Shown here in pieces: positions 41,917 to 51,535 of a stretch of DNA of 64,000 nt. Within the stretch, counting starts at the first letter, position 1; each line of letters opens with the position of its first letter. Below the pieces are notes generated by a model that had not been told where the DNA came from, did no database searches, and saw nothing but the letters and a program-made list of their open reading frames with translations. The stretch lies in the NCBI RefSeq assembly GCF_029360775.1, contig NZ_JARKMZ010000013.1:21850-85849 (forward strand), in the 5' to 3' direction. The position numbers and the translations under genes are program-made. The DNA comes from Daejeonella sp. H1SJ63. GTDB taxonomy: Bacteria > Bacteroidota > Bacteroidia > Sphingobacteriales > Sphingobacteriaceae.

Positions 41917-43593
41917 TCAATTGCTGTTTTTCTGTTTTACGAAAAATTCAAGAATCTGCTCAAGATTCATGGCATTAAGGCAGCTTTCTTTGCTTAATCC
42001 CCCTTTTCTGGCCATTAAAATGCCATATTTCATGTCGTAAAAGCCTTCATTACGATGAGCATCCGGATTGATGGAGAGCATAACACCCTTTGAAACAGCA
42101 TATTGATGCCATCTCCAGTCGAGATCAAGACGCAGAGGGTTGGCATTTATTTCAATGATTACACCATTTGCTGCACAGGCATCAATAACTTTTTTATGAT
42201 CTATGGGATAGCCGCTTCTGCTCAGGAGCAAGCGGCCGGTAGGATGACCTAAAATGCTTGTATATGGATTTTCTATTGCTTTTATCAATCGCTCAGTAGC
42301 CTTTTCTTCATTCATATTTAAAATAGAATGTATTGAAGCTACCACAAAATCAAAGCTTGCAAGTACCTCGTCTGAATAATCCAGTGAACCGTCATAGAGG
42401 ATATCAGATTCAATGCCTTTTAATATGCGGAAAGGGAAAAGTTTTTTATTCAGCTCATCAATCTCTCTATGCTGGGCAGCAACACGCAACTCATTTAATC
42501 CATTAGCATAAAAAGCTGATTTTGAATGGTCGCAGATACCCAGATACTCAAGTTTGAGCTCATTTTTGCAAAAAACAGCCATTTCTTCCAGAGTATGGAT
42601 TCCGTCGCTCCAGGTACTGTGATTATGCAGACTGCCTTTGAGGTCTTCATATTTGATGAGTTCAGGCAGAGATTTTGCTTTTGACAGCTCAATTTCATTA
42701 TTTCCTTCCCTTAATTCAGGTTCGATAAATGACATTCCGGCCAGTTCATAAATCTCTTTCTCTGTTTTACCCTTAAGATTAACATCTTTTAATAATGCTA
42801 ATAAGCCGGCAGCATGTTCATCGTTTCCTGTTCTGATGATGAGTTCAGAGCCAAGATCTTCACGGGAACAAAAGCTAAGCCGGATAATTATCCCGGATTC
42901 AGACCGGCATTGAACGGTGTTTTTACTTGTTTCTGAATGATTTAGTCCCAGTTTTTTCAGAATTGAAACTATTTCGGATGGAATTTCAGCAGCAATCAGC
43001 AGATCAATACTGTCAATAATTTCACATCTTCTTCTGAACTGTCCGGTAAGAAAGCATAAGTCTGTTTTAATTTCAGATTTCAGGATATCAAGCAGATTCA
43101 CTGCGAAATCTTCAACCCGGGCGTACAGAAAACGTCCATTGCTGGCTATACTGAACTCTATATTCTTTTTGATTTCTTCCTGTGTTTTGAGCCCGAAGCC
43201 CTTCGCTTCGATAAGCCTGTTTTCATTACAGGCATAATAAAGCTCTCCAACCGAATCTATTCCCAGTTCTTTCCAGATAATCAGTAGTTTTTTAGGGCCA
43301 AGGCCTTTAATCTGCATCATTTCAACGATACCGGCAGGGGTTTGGCTTAGCAAATCATTAAGTTCCTGCAGATTTCCGGTATTGATCAGTTCAAATACTT
43401 TGGAGGCAATACTTTTACCCAGACCATCAATGGCATCCAGCTCTGTCAGGCTCTTATCTGTTATGGAGTAGGGGAGTTTATCAATTTTGAAAGCCGCATT
43501 TGCCACAGACTTAACCTTAAATGGATTCCCATTGTGAAGTTCCATTAACTGACTAAGCAATCTTAAAGTCCGGGCTATCGTTTTATTTTCCAT
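41917..43593 (-). CDS. PolX-family protein with PHP domain and altered polymerase site
   Basis: A 558-residue protein with bacterial PolX order. Residues 1-130 hold helix-hairpin-helix motifs (IDGLGKSIASKV, IKGLGPKKL). A palm region lies around 150-300 and a C-terminal PHP phosphoesterase from about 320 to 555 (SLHNHSTWSDG, GICDHS, KGIESDIL, ASIHS, GHPTGRLL, EINANP, NPDAHRNEG). In the palm, the usual GS-RR...DxD is GQFRRRCEIIDSIDLLI: the first catalytic Asp position is Ser195. The 3'-5' exonuclease/PHP site looks intact. The start is the ATG at 43591-43593. The unit polX/GT9/sixA is tightly packed. Confidence 0.85.
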   Translation of the reverse strand: MENKTIARTLRLLSQLMELHNGNPFKVKSVANAAFKIDKLPYSITDKSLTELDAIDGLGKSIASKVFELINTGNLQELNDLLSQTPAGIVEMMQIKGLGPKKLLIIWKELGIDSVGELYYACNENRLIEAKGFGLKTQEEIKKNIEFSIASNGRFLYARVEDFAVNLLDILKSEIKTDLCFLTGQFRRRCEIIDSIDLLIAAEIPSEIVSILKKLGLNHSETSKNTVQCRSESGIIIRLSFCSREDLGSELIIRTGNDEHAAGLLALLKDVNLKGKTEKEIYELAGMSFIEPELREGNNEIELSKAKSLPELIKYEDLKGSLHNHSTWSDGIHTLEEMAVFCKNELKLEYLGICDHSKSAFYANGLNELRVAAQHREIDELNKKLFPFRILKGIESDILYDGSLDYSDEVLASFDFVVASIHSILNMNEEKATERLIKAIENPYTSILGHPTGRLLLSRSGYPIDHKKVIDACAANGVIIEINANPLRLDLDWRWHQYAVSKGVMLSINPDAHRNEGFYDMKYGILMARKGGLSKESCLNAMNLEQILEFFVKQKNSN

Positions 43594-43598
43594 TCCCT

Positions 43599-43606
43599 CA
43601 AAAATA
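43599..43606 (-). promoter_or_regulatory. -7 element (TATTTTTG) of polX, touching the sppA terminator
   Basis: On the minus strand TATTTTTG ends only 5 nt before the polX ATG (43593), so the transcript should be nearly leaderless. The same T-rich stretch forms the tail of the terminator of the preceding sppA gene. Confidence 0.5.
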
Positions 43607-43639
43607 AACAACCCTTCCCTGAAAAGGGAAAGGTTGTTT
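43599..43639 (-). terminator. Terminator after sppA
   Basis: A 15-bp stem is formed by 43606-43620 and 43625-43639. The single non-Watson-Crick position is a G-U pair only on the minus strand, which fits minus-strand use. The tail ATTTTTG follows. Confidence 0.8.
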
Positions 43640-43658
43640 GGTTTAATTTTTAAATGCT

Positions 43659-45428
43659 TTACTTAACTGTAATGTTATAGGGCATACGGGTCTGAACTCC
43701 GCTCAGGTTTAAAGCAGACTTTAACTGTTCATAATAGAGGTAGCTTTCTCCCAGCTCACGTTTTACAAAATAAGTTTTTACTTTGTCGGCAGAATGATCA
43801 AACAATGACTTCAGCGGATCAACCTGTGCCGGATAACTTACGATTTTATAGTCCTTGATATTGGCTTTTCTGGCAGCAGATGCGATGGCATCATCAATAT
43901 TTCCCAGTTTATCAACGAGTCCGTTTTCTAATGCCTCCTTTCCGCTCCATACCCGACCCTGTCCGATACTATCGATATAGGCCTGTGATTTTTTACGGCC
44001 ATCAGCTACTTTTTTTGTGAATGTAGCATAGGTTTTGTTCACCTCGTTCTGGTAGATCATTTTCTCAGCATCAGTCAGAGGACGGGTTACTGAACCTAAA
44101 TCAGCAAATTGCGATGTTTTTACACCATCGAAAGTAATTCCAAGTTTGTTATTGAAGAATTTCTTCATGTTTGGAATGATGCCGAATACCCCAATCGAGC
44201 CGGTTATTGTATTGGGTTGTGCAAAGATCGAATCGGCAGCACATGAAATATAATATCCGCCTGATGCCGCCAGATCTCCCATTGAGACAATTACAGGTTT
44301 AGATTTCTTTGCCAGTACAGTTTCTCTCCAGATTACATCAGAAGCTAATGCACTCCCTCCCGGAGAGTTTACTCTCAGAACAATTGCTTTAACTTTATCA
44401 TCAGTACGGGCTTTCCTGATCGCTCTTGAAATACGTTCAGATCCAATCGTTTCGTCATTACCTTCACCGCTGATGATCTCTCCGCTGGCATAGATCACTG
44501 CAATTCTGTTTTTAGACGGCTCTTCTCCTTCGTCTGATCCCGGAGAGTATTCTTCAATACTTACAGATTTAAGGTCTTTCTTTTTATCAATTTTAAGCAG
44601 CGACTTAAGCTCATCCAGTACTTCATCTTTGTATTTAAGTCCGTCAACCATTTTATAAATCGCTGCATCTTTCGGAGAGCGGATCTTTGCACTGTCAGCT
44701 ATAGAGAACAAGAGGTTTTTAGGAATTTTTCTGCTTTTTGATACCTCTGATATGAAATGATCATACATAGATCCCAGAAAAGAAGTAACCTGCAATCTGT
44801 TAGCCTCACTCATCTTATCCAGAATGAAAGGCTCTACTGCACTTTTATAGGTGCCAACTTTGATGATCTGAGCCTCGATTTCCAGTTTATCCAATGCTCC
44901 TTTAACGAACATGATTTCAGAGTTTAAACCTCTGAAATCAACCATGCCTTCAGGATTCAGATAGATCTTATCAGCGGCTGTTGCAAGGTAATAGGCACCC
45001 TGAGAATAAACTTCACTGTAAGCAAGGATAAATTTTCCGCTTTTTTTAAAATCAAGCAATGCATTGCGTATCTCTTCTATGCTTGCAAAGCCGGCAGAAA
45101 CAGAAGATGCATCGAGATAAATACCCTTGATATGATCATCAGATTTAGCATCTTCAATTCCCTTCAGTATTTCATTAAGGCCTAAAGTCTTTTTGTTTTC
45201 AAAACCCATAAAACTTAGCTCAGAAAACGGATTTTTGTCTGTTCTTTCTTTAATTGGATAATCCAGACTTATATGCATGATGCTGTTGGATGCCGGACTA
45301 ACTTTTCCATCATTGGCTGCAGTTGAAACCATTGCTGTTACGACAAGGATCAACAGTATAAAGACAACAATAAATGATAAAATAAAGCCCAGCATTGAGG
45401 CAAAAACAAATTTGAAAAATTCTTTCAT
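43659..45428 (-). CDS. sppA: Signal peptide peptidase SppA, 67-kDa type
   Basis: A 589-residue membrane-anchored serine protease that degrades cleaved signal peptides. It has an N-terminal helix (MKEFFKFVFASMLGFILSFI), two tandem ClpP-like domains, the general-base Lys in KVGTYKSAVEPF in the first domain and the nucleophile Ser in MGDLAASGGYYISCAAD in the second, with GSIGVFGI after it. The start is the ATG at 45426-45428; a frame extension to 45464 would begin inside the promoter. Confidence 0.92.
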   Translation of the reverse strand: MKEFFKFVFASMLGFILSFIVVFILLILVVTAMVSTAANDGKVSPASNSIMHISLDYPIKERTDKNPFSELSFMGFENKKTLGLNEILKGIEDAKSDDHIKGIYLDASSVSAGFASIEEIRNALLDFKKSGKFILAYSEVYSQGAYYLATAADKIYLNPEGMVDFRGLNSEIMFVKGALDKLEIEAQIIKVGTYKSAVEPFILDKMSEANRLQVTSFLGSMYDHFISEVSKSRKIPKNLLFSIADSAKIRSPKDAAIYKMVDGLKYKDEVLDELKSLLKIDKKKDLKSVSIEEYSPGSDEGEEPSKNRIAVIYASGEIISGEGNDETIGSERISRAIRKARTDDKVKAIVLRVNSPGGSALASDVIWRETVLAKKSKPVIVSMGDLAASGGYYISCAADSIFAQPNTITGSIGVFGIIPNMKKFFNNKLGITFDGVKTSQFADLGSVTRPLTDAEKMIYQNEVNKTYATFTKKVADGRKKSQAYIDSIGQGRVWSGKEALENGLVDKLGNIDDAIASAARKANIKDYKIVSYPAQVDPLKSLFDHSADKVKTYFVKRELGESYLYYEQLKSALNLSGVQTRMPYNITVK

Positions 45429-45461
45429 ATAAAGGTTAAATGCTTTAACTATGCAAGTATA

Positions 45462-45469
45462 CAAATTTA
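45462..45469 (-). promoter_or_regulatory. -7 element (TAAATTTG) of sppA
   Basis: On the minus strand TAAATTTG matches TAnnTTTG, 33 nt upstream of the ATG at 45428, and excludes the longer start at 45464. Confidence 0.5.
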
Positions 45470-45513
45470 CAGAGTCAGTATTTGGCTATTTGTTACACCA
45501 TCTCTAAAATTAC

Positions 45514-45996
45514 ATGCACACCACATTTTTATTATTGGGCAGCAATATGGGCGACAGCAAACAATACATTGCTGATGCCATTTATATGATCGGAGAGAAG
45601 ATTGGAAAAGTTGAAAAACAATCATCTTTATATCAAACAGCATCATGGGGAAAAAGTGATCAGCCCGATTTTATTAATCAGGCTATTGAACTGAGAACAG
45701 AATTAAATCCGGAAAGCCTTTTAAAAAGTATACTTGAAATAGAAAAGCTGCTTGGACGTCAAAGGAGTGAAAAATGGGGTTCCAGAACCATTGATATTGA
45801 TATTCTGCTTTATGAGGATCAGATTATTGATGATCCTGATCTTAAGATTCCTCATCCCTTCCTTCCTGAACGGCGTTTTGCACTTATGCCTTTACATGAA
45901 ATAGCACCTGATTTCATTCATTCAGCCTCGGGAAAAACAATTGAGCAATTACTGCTTGAATTGACTGATGAATTATTTGTAAAAAAGTTATCTTAG
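45514..45996 (+). CDS. folK: 2-amino-4-hydroxy-6-hydroxymethyldihydropteridine diphosphokinase
   Basis: A 160-residue HPPK that transfers pyrophosphate from ATP to the pterin in folate synthesis. Motifs are LLLGSNMGDSKQYI, YQTASWGKSDQPDFINQAIEL, the signature RSEKWGSRTIDIDILLY (R-x3-GPR-like, with DIDIL) and PHPFLPERRFALMPL. It is divergent from sppA. FolP and FolB are not in the window. Confidence 0.95.
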   Translation: MHTTFLLLGSNMGDSKQYIADAIYMIGEKIGKVEKQSSLYQTASWGKSDQPDFINQAIELRTELNPESLLKSILEIEKLLGRQRSEKWGSRTIDIDILLYEDQIIDDPDLKIPHPFLPERRFALMPLHEIAPDFIHSASGKTIEQLLLELTDELFVKKLS

Positions 45997-46014
45997 TAAA
46001 GTTTATTGAAAAAT

Positions 46015-46401
46015 ATGTCTGAAGAATCAAATAACAGAAGTGCATTTACTATTGATTTGTCCTATTTGATGGATGTTGCAAGTGGTAGTAATGAATTCAT
46101 GATTGAGATGATTGAGCTGTTTCTGGCTCAGACACCATCATATTTTGAACAACTGCAACAACATATCCAGAATGAAAATTGGTCGGGTGCTGCAGATATC
46201 GCTCACAAGATAAAGCCTACTCTGGCATTCATGGGTGTTGAATCGGCGCGTAATAATATGGCTGAAATAGAGCAGAATGCACGTAATCTGGTTAATCTGG
46301 ATACAATTCCCGAAGCATTTAATTTGCTTAATGATCTGAGCAAAGAGCTTTTTGTTAAACTGGAGGAAGTAAAGAAGGAACTGGAAGAGGCTGGTGGTTA
46401 A
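46015..46401 (+). CDS. Hpt-domain phosphotransfer protein
   Basis: A 128-residue protein consisting of one histidine phosphotransfer domain, with the phospho-acceptor His64 in AADIAHKIKPTLAFMG. It has no kinase or receiver domain of its own, so it should shuttle phosphate between partners encoded elsewhere. The start is the ATG at 46015; a TTG at 46006 would add three residues. It follows folK by 18 nt, a neighbourhood without functional meaning that I can see. Confidence 0.85.
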   Translation: MSEESNNRSAFTIDLSYLMDVASGSNEFMIEMIELFLAQTPSYFEQLQQHIQNENWSGAADIAHKIKPTLAFMGVESARNNMAEIEQNARNLVNLDTIPEAFNLLNDLSKELFVKLEEVKKELEEAGG

Positions 46402-46503
46402 CGAGTCTTAATTAAGGGATTATATCAGAGCTTTTTAAGCGCTGATACTACTGAATTTTAGCATCTGCTGCTAATGCACCTTTTCAAAAAAAGGCGAATC
46501 CAT

Positions 46504-47214
46504 TTAAGATTGATCTTGTCGTATTGCCCTGAATTGAATAAATGACAGGGTCACATACAATGCAATAATAATCGGAACAGCCGAAAACTTAATTGTAAGA
46601 AGCAGAATCACTGAGCAAATAATCAAAATATAACGCAGAATATTTTCTTTTATGCTTAAGTTTTTAAACTTCAGAGAAATAAGAGGTAGTTCTGCAACAA
46701 GTAAAAAGCTCATTACTATACTGAAAATCAACAAAATATAAGGATTGTTGATGTAATTCAGTATCAGTGAATTACCTTCTGTCAATATGAGTGGCAGAGA
46801 ACCGATCAGCATTGCATTGGCAGGAGTCGGTAATCCTATAAAATGTTCAGCCTGACGGGTATCAATATTAAATTTAGCCAGTCTTAAGCCCGAAAATACA
46901 GCGATCAGGAAAGCCGAATAAGGAAGCCAGGCACTGATTGCACCAGTTTGGGGAGAAAGCAGAAATAGCTGATAAACAATTACAGACGGCAATACTCCAA
47001 AACTGACCATATCGGCAAGCGAGTCGAGCTCTTTTCCGATATCAGAATAGGCTTTTAATAATCTGGCAATCATTCCGTCAAAGAAATCAAATACCGCAGC
47101 AATGAGAATTGCATAGCTGGCATATTGAAGTTCACCATTGAATGCAAAAACAATACCCAAACAGCCACTAAACAGGTTAAGACATGTAATAGCGTTTGGA
47201 ATATGCTTTTTCAT
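46504..47214 (-). CDS. pssA: CDP-diacylglycerol--serine O-phosphatidyltransferase
   Basis: A 236-residue membrane enzyme that makes phosphatidylserine, precursor of phosphatidylethanolamine. The CDP-alcohol transferase motif is DGMIARLLKAYSDIGKELD followed by SLAD (DG-x2-AR-x8-G-x3-D-x3-D). Several helices follow. It begins with PNAITCLNLFSGCLGI, typical of the Bacillus-type PssA. It is 44 nt downstream of rho on the same strand. Confidence 0.92.
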   Translation of the reverse strand: MKKHIPNAITCLNLFSGCLGIVFAFNGELQYASYAILIAAVFDFFDGMIARLLKAYSDIGKELDSLADMVSFGVLPSVIVYQLFLLSPQTGAISAWLPYSAFLIAVFSGLRLAKFNIDTRQAEHFIGLPTPANAMLIGSLPLILTEGNSLILNYINNPYILLIFSIVMSFLLVAELPLISLKFKNLSIKENILRYILIICSVILLLTIKFSAVPIIIALYVTLSFIQFRAIRQDQS

Positions 47215-47258
47215 CAGAATAGTTTTACCTGTTCAGAATTAATCTTTCCTTATGCAAA

Positions 47259-48842
47259 TCAGGAATTCATTGAAATCAGGAATTCCTCATTGGTTTTGGT
47301 TCCTTTCATTTGTGATTGCAGGAACTCCATAGATTCCTGAGAATTCATATCTGCAAGGTGATTTCTTAATATCCAAACCCTTTGAAGCGTATCCTTATCC
47401 AGTAACAGATCATCGCGGCGTGTACTTGAAGCGGTAAGATCAATTGCCGGGAATATACGCTTGTTCGACAGTTTTCTGTCTAACTGAAGTTCCATATTAC
47501 CTGTACCTTTAAATTCTTCAAAGATCACCTCGTCCATTTTAGATCCTGTTTCTGTTAATGCTGTTGCAAGAATAGTCAGGGAACCACCGTCTTCAATATT
47601 TCTTGCTGCACCAAAGAAACGCTTAGGTTTATGAAGTGCATTAGCATCCACACCGCCTGAAAGTATCTTTCCTGAAGCAGGGGCAACGGTATTATAAGCA
47701 CGTGCTAAACGTGTAATCGAATCAAGAAGAATAACTACATCATGACCGCACTCAACCATACGTTTTGCTTTTTCAAGAACGATATTGGCAATTTTTACGT
47801 GACGTTCTGCAGGCTCGTCGAAAGTTGACGAAACAACCTCAGCACGTACGCTTCTTGCCATATCTGTTACTTCTTCAGGGCGCTCGTCAATCAGTAATAT
47901 GATCAGATAAACTTCAGGGTGGTTTTTAGCAATCGCATTGGCCACATCCTTCAGTAACATCGTTTTACCGGTTTTAGGCTGAGCAACGATCAAACCACGC
48001 TGACCTTTTCCTATTGGTGTAAACAAGTCGATGATGCGGGTAGAGTGGTTGCTTGTATCTACAAAGAGGTTTAATTTCTCAGTAGGGAAGAGCGGCGTCA
48101 GATAGTCGAAAGGTACTCTGTCGCGAACTTCAGCCGGAATCCGGCTATTAATAGCTTCAACACGTACTAAAGGGAAATACTTTTCGCCCTCTTTAGGCGG
48201 ACGAATACTGCCTCTGACAGTATCTCCGGTCTTTAATCCGAATAATTTGATCTGCGACTGTGAAACGTAAATATCATCAGGGGAAGAAAGGTAGTTATAG
48301 TCTGATGATCTTAAAAAACCATATCCGTCAGGCATGATCTCCAAAATACCTTCATTTACAATAACATTGTCAAAATCCAGATTAATTGCCGGTGCTTCTG
48401 CTGTTCTCTGATTAGGATGACGGCGTTCAAACTTTCTTTGCTCTCCCTGTTCCTGAGGTTTAGCCTCTTTGCTTACAGGCACTGCTTCTGCGGTAATATC
48501 AGGTTGCACAGCTTCTGAAACAGCTTCTATAACAGGTGCATCTTCGTCTTCAGGAAAATCGAAAGTGCGTGTATTGTCTAAATGAACCTCTTTGTGTTGT
48601 TTATTATCATTTCCTGTTTTGGTACTGCGCAGACGCTTACGCGGCTTTGAACTTTCGGCAGCGGCAACCTGTGCGGGATCGCTATTTTCTTCAGCAGAAG
48701 TTTCAGGAAGGGAAGCACGTTCAATGATTTTGGCTATCAGATCCTGTTTGCGTAATGTATCAGTTTCTTCTACACCAAGGGTTTGAGCAATTTCACGTAG
48801 CTCAGAAACGAGCTTATCGTTCAATTTATTACTGTCCAACAT
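47259..48842 (-). CDS. rho: Transcription termination factor Rho
   Basis: A 527-residue Rho helicase. An N-terminal Rho-N/SAP-like helix region ([20 protein letters not shown]) is followed by a charged, low-complexity insertion (about residues 45-150) common in Bacteroidota. The RNA-binding cold-shock-like domain contains [20 protein letters not shown]. The RecA-like core has Walker [14 protein letters not shown], the Walker B region [17 protein letters not shown], and the Q/R loop parts [20 protein letters not shown]. The length exceeds E. coli Rho (419) because of the insertion. Confidence 0.95.
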   Translation of the reverse strand: MLDSNKLNDKLVSELREIAQTLGVEETDTLRKQDLIAKIIERASLPETSAEENSDPAQVAAAESSKPRKRLRSTKTGNDNKQHKEVHLDNTRTFDFPEDEDAPVIEAVSEAVQPDITAEAVPVSKEAKPQEQGEQRKFERRHPNQRTAEAPAINLDFDNVIVNEGILEIMPDGYGFLRSSDYNYLSSPDDIYVSQSQIKLFGLKTGDTVRGSIRPPKEGEKYFPLVRVEAINSRIPAEVRDRVPFDYLTPLFPTEKLNLFVDTSNHSTRIIDLFTPIGKGQRGLIVAQPKTGKTMLLKDVANAIAKNHPEVYLIILLIDERPEEVTDMARSVRAEVVSSTFDEPAERHVKIANIVLEKAKRMVECGHDVVILLDSITRLARAYNTVAPASGKILSGGVDANALHKPKRFFGAARNIEDGGSLTILATALTETGSKMDEVIFEEFKGTGNMELQLDRKLSNKRIFPAIDLTASSTRRDDLLLDKDTLQRVWILRNHLADMNSQESMEFLQSQMKGTKTNEEFLISMNS

Positions 48843-48948
48843 TAAATATTGTTTATGTTATTTGGGATTTTTGTTCAAAAAATTTATCCTGGAGCGCGAC
48901 AACACAAGAATTTTACAATCGGAATTGTATTGAATGAATTATTGTGAT

Positions 48949-48964
48949 TTCCTGAATTCAGGAA
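48949..48964. promoter_or_regulatory. Perfect 16-nt palindrome between rho and pyrF
   Basis: TTCCTGAATTCAGGAA is a perfect palindrome about 106 nt upstream of the rho start and 115 nt upstream of pyrF, in the 237-nt divergent region. It could be a dimeric regulator site; no cognate factor is known. Confidence 0.4.
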
Positions 48965-49079
48965 TAAATTGAGATTATGACACAATTCTATACAATAAAT
49001 TGATATAAACAAAATTTTAATTATTTTTTTAATTCAGTAAACTCATCTTTATTTATTTTCGCCCATAATTTCTAAGATA

Positions 49080-49907
49080 ATGAACAGAGCAGAGCTTATT
49101 GAACAGATCAAAATCAAGAGATCATTCCTTTGTGTTGGACTTGATACTGATATCAACTTAATTCCTGAGTTTTTACTGGATAATGAAGATCCTGTACTGG
49201 AGTTCAATAAACAAATCATTGATGCTACCCATGATCTTTGTGTGGCTTATAAACCCAATAGTGCATTTTATGAAAGCAGAGGCCTTGCCGGATGGAAAAG
49301 CCTTATCAATACCTCATCTTATATTCCGAAAACCTGTCTGGGTATCATTGATGCCAAACGGGGAGATATCGGGAATACCTCATCTATGTATGCGAAGGCC
49401 TTTTTTGATGAGGCCTCTTCCGGAATGAGCTTTGATGCCATTACCATTGCGCCTTATATGGGCAGCGATTCAGTAAAACCCTTTCTTGCTTTTGAGGATA
49501 AATGGGTAATTCTTCTCGCTTTGACGTCAAATCAGGGGGGTAAGGATTTTCAGTTTATTGAAACCGGAAAGGGCCGTTTATTCGAACAGGTGATCGAAAC
49601 AGCAAATACCTGGGCAGGAAACGACCGAATGATGTATGTTGTGGGAGCTACCCGTGCAGAAGAGTTTATCAGCATCCGTAAGCATGCTCCTGATCATTTT
49701 TTGCTGGTTCCGGGAGTTGGTGCACAGGGGGGAAGTCTTCAGGAAGTATGCAAATATGGGCTTTCAAAAAGCTGCGGACTCTTAGTCAATTCTTCCAGAT
49801 CAATTATTTATGCTTCATCAGGAAGAGATTTCGCCGACAGGGCAAGGGAGGAAGCTAAAAAACTTCAGCTTGAAATGTCAGAACTTTTAAATGGCATAGG
49901 GCTTTAA
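49080..49907 (+). CDS. pyrF: Orotidine-5'-phosphate decarboxylase, type 2
   Basis: A 275-residue TIM-barrel enzyme that converts OMP to UMP. It has [23 protein letters not shown]-like [12 protein letters not shown], the catalytic [20 protein letters not shown] and [11 protein letters not shown], which mark the longer PyrF subfamily. The ATG at 49080 gives the usual N-terminus. Confidence 0.94.
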   Translation: MNRAELIEQIKIKRSFLCVGLDTDINLIPEFLLDNEDPVLEFNKQIIDATHDLCVAYKPNSAFYESRGLAGWKSLINTSSYIPKTCLGIIDAKRGDIGNTSSMYAKAFFDEASSGMSFDAITIAPYMGSDSVKPFLAFEDKWVILLALTSNQGGKDFQFIETGKGRLFEQVIETANTWAGNDRMMYVVGATRAEEFISIRKHAPDHFLLVPGVGAQGGSLQEVCKYGLSKSCGLLVNSSRSIIYASSGRDFADRAREEAKKLQLEMSELLNGIGL

Positions 49908-49993
49908 TACATCTGTTAATTCCGTTAAATACTCTTTTTATACCGTTTAATGGAAATGTTTTCACTGCCGGGGATACCTCAGTAGTTTAAAAC

Positions 49994-51274
49994 ATGTCTT
50001 ATCCTGAAGAACTGCTGCATTGTATCTGGAAATTCCGATTGTTTGATCAGGAAGATCTCAGATGCCGCAATGGAGAAAAACTTCAGATTATCAGATCCGG
50101 ACAGCATAATCATGATGCCGGTCCTGATTTTGAAAGTGCAAAGATCAGAATTGATGATACGCTTTGGGCAGGAAATGTTGAAATTCATGTCCGGTCTTCA
50201 GATTGGGAGCGGCATCAGCATCATCATGATCCTGCTTATGACAATGTAATTCTGCATGTTGTTGCAGAATACGACCAGCCGGTATACAGAACTGACGGGA
50301 CTGAAATACCGGTTCTGGAGATCTTCAATCGTATCCCTGCGCATATTTTCTCTAACTATCAGGCTTTGATGGCAGGAATGAGCTGGATACCCTGCGGAAA
50401 TAAGTTTAATGCAAACAATCCTGTATTAATTAAGAACTGGCTTTCTCGTCTGCTAATTGAAAGGATGGAAGACCGGTCCCGGCAAATTGGAACGCTACTG
50501 GACGAGTTTAGAGGCAGCTGGGATGATGCATTTTATATATCCATTGCCAGAAATTTCGGCTTTAAAATCAATGCCGTTCCTTTCGAGATGCTCGCACGTT
50601 CCTTACCAAGGCAGTTGTTTGGTAAATACAAAAACAATATTTTTCAGATCGAGGCATTGGTGTTTGGTCAGGCCGGATTTTTAACAGATAAGCACCGGGA
50701 TGATTATCCTTCAAAACTCAGAGCCGAATACGCGTTTTTAAGAAGAAAGCATTCACTTCATTCGGTCGACAGGTATTTATGGAAATTTATGCGTTTAAGA
50801 CCCGGGAATTTCCCAACGGTCAGACTTGCCCAGTTTGCAGCCCTGATGTCGGGTACTCCTCATATGTTTTCTCAGATTGTAAATGAAGCTGATCTGAGTA
50901 AGATTGAAGGCCTTTTCAGAGATTTACAGCTTAATAAATACTGGAAAGATCATTGTCATTTTGAAGAAAGCAGCAGAAAGAAATCGGCAGGTTTGGGGAA
51001 TGATTCGGTATCAAATCTTCTGATCAATACTGTAGCCGTGTTTTTATTCGTTTATGGTATTAAAACGGGCAGTTCTGTTCATACAGACCGGGGACTTGGC
51101 ATACTGGAAAATATGAAGCCGGAAAACAACAGAATCATCCGCCGATTTATACAAAGTGGCTTTGAACCTGAGAGTGCATTAGATACTCAGGCTTTGCTTC
51201 AACTAAAAAAATACTATTGTGATGAAAAGAAATGTTTATCTTGTGGTATTGGAATCCAATTATTGAATCAATAA
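49994..51274 (+). CDS. DUF2851 conserved protein
   Basis: A 426-residue cytoplasmic protein. The N-terminal region (LLHCIWKFRLFD, HNHDAGPDFESAKIRIDDTL, WAGNVEIHVRSSDWERH, YDNVILHVVAEYD) is the DUF2851 signature. The conserved acidic and His residues in DAGPDF and EIHxxSxDW resemble nuclease-type sites, which is only an impression. The C-terminus carries CDEKKCLSCGIGIQLL with three cysteines. The family is typical of Bacteroidota and its function is unknown. The PspC gene begins 1 nt after its stop. Confidence 0.82.
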   Translation: MSYPEELLHCIWKFRLFDQEDLRCRNGEKLQIIRSGQHNHDAGPDFESAKIRIDDTLWAGNVEIHVRSSDWERHQHHHDPAYDNVILHVVAEYDQPVYRTDGTEIPVLEIFNRIPAHIFSNYQALMAGMSWIPCGNKFNANNPVLIKNWLSRLLIERMEDRSRQIGTLLDEFRGSWDDAFYISIARNFGFKINAVPFEMLARSLPRQLFGKYKNNIFQIEALVFGQAGFLTDKHRDDYPSKLRAEYAFLRRKHSLHSVDRYLWKFMRLRPGNFPTVRLAQFAALMSGTPHMFSQIVNEADLSKIEGLFRDLQLNKYWKDHCHFEESSRKKSAGLGNDSVSNLLINTVAVFLFVYGIKTGSSVHTDRGLGILENMKPENNRIIRRFIQSGFEPESALDTQALLQLKKYYCDEKKCLSCGIGIQLLNQ

Positions 51275-51275
51275 G

Positions 51276-51497
51276 ATGTTGCAAAATATAATTACGTTTT
51301 TTGAAAAACGTTCCTTTGGAGTTTGTACCTATCTGGGTGAACGATTTAATATATCAATTTCAAAGATCAGACTGTTTTTTATTTACTCCTCATTTCTGGC
51401 AGTTGGTTTTCCGCTGATCTTTTATGTGTTTGCGGGAATTGTTCTTGATGTGAGGCATTACGTTAAGCGCATTCGTGCCAGTGTATGGGACTTCTGA
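51276..51497 (+). CDS. PspC-domain small membrane protein
   Basis: A 73-residue protein with a PspC domain: FGVCTYLGERFNISISKIRLFFIYSS, then a helix AVGFPLIFYVFAGIVLDVRHYV. PspC proteins sense envelope stress in enterobacteria; in Bacteroidota the short forms are widespread and uncharacterised. It is coupled to the DUF2851 gene and followed by a terminator. Confidence 0.82.
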   Translation: MLQNIITFFEKRSFGVCTYLGERFNISISKIRLFFIYSSFLAVGFPLIFYVFAGIVLDVRHYVKRIRASVWDF

Positions 51498-51530
51498 AAG
51501 CAGGACACCCTGTTAAGGCTGCCCTGCTTT
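51497..51530. terminator. Terminator between convergent PspC and CHRD genes
   Basis: AAAGCAGG (51497-51504) pairs with CCTGCTTT (51523-51530), followed by a T-rich stretch. It begins at the last base of the PspC stop codon. Confidence 0.55.
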
Positions 51531-51535
51531 ATTCT

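Noticed and set aside
46480..46495. CCTTTT-CAAA-AAAAGG hairpin as terminator between Hpt and pssA genes
   Set aside because: The stem is short and AT-only at its top, with no clear T-run on either strand; too weak to call.
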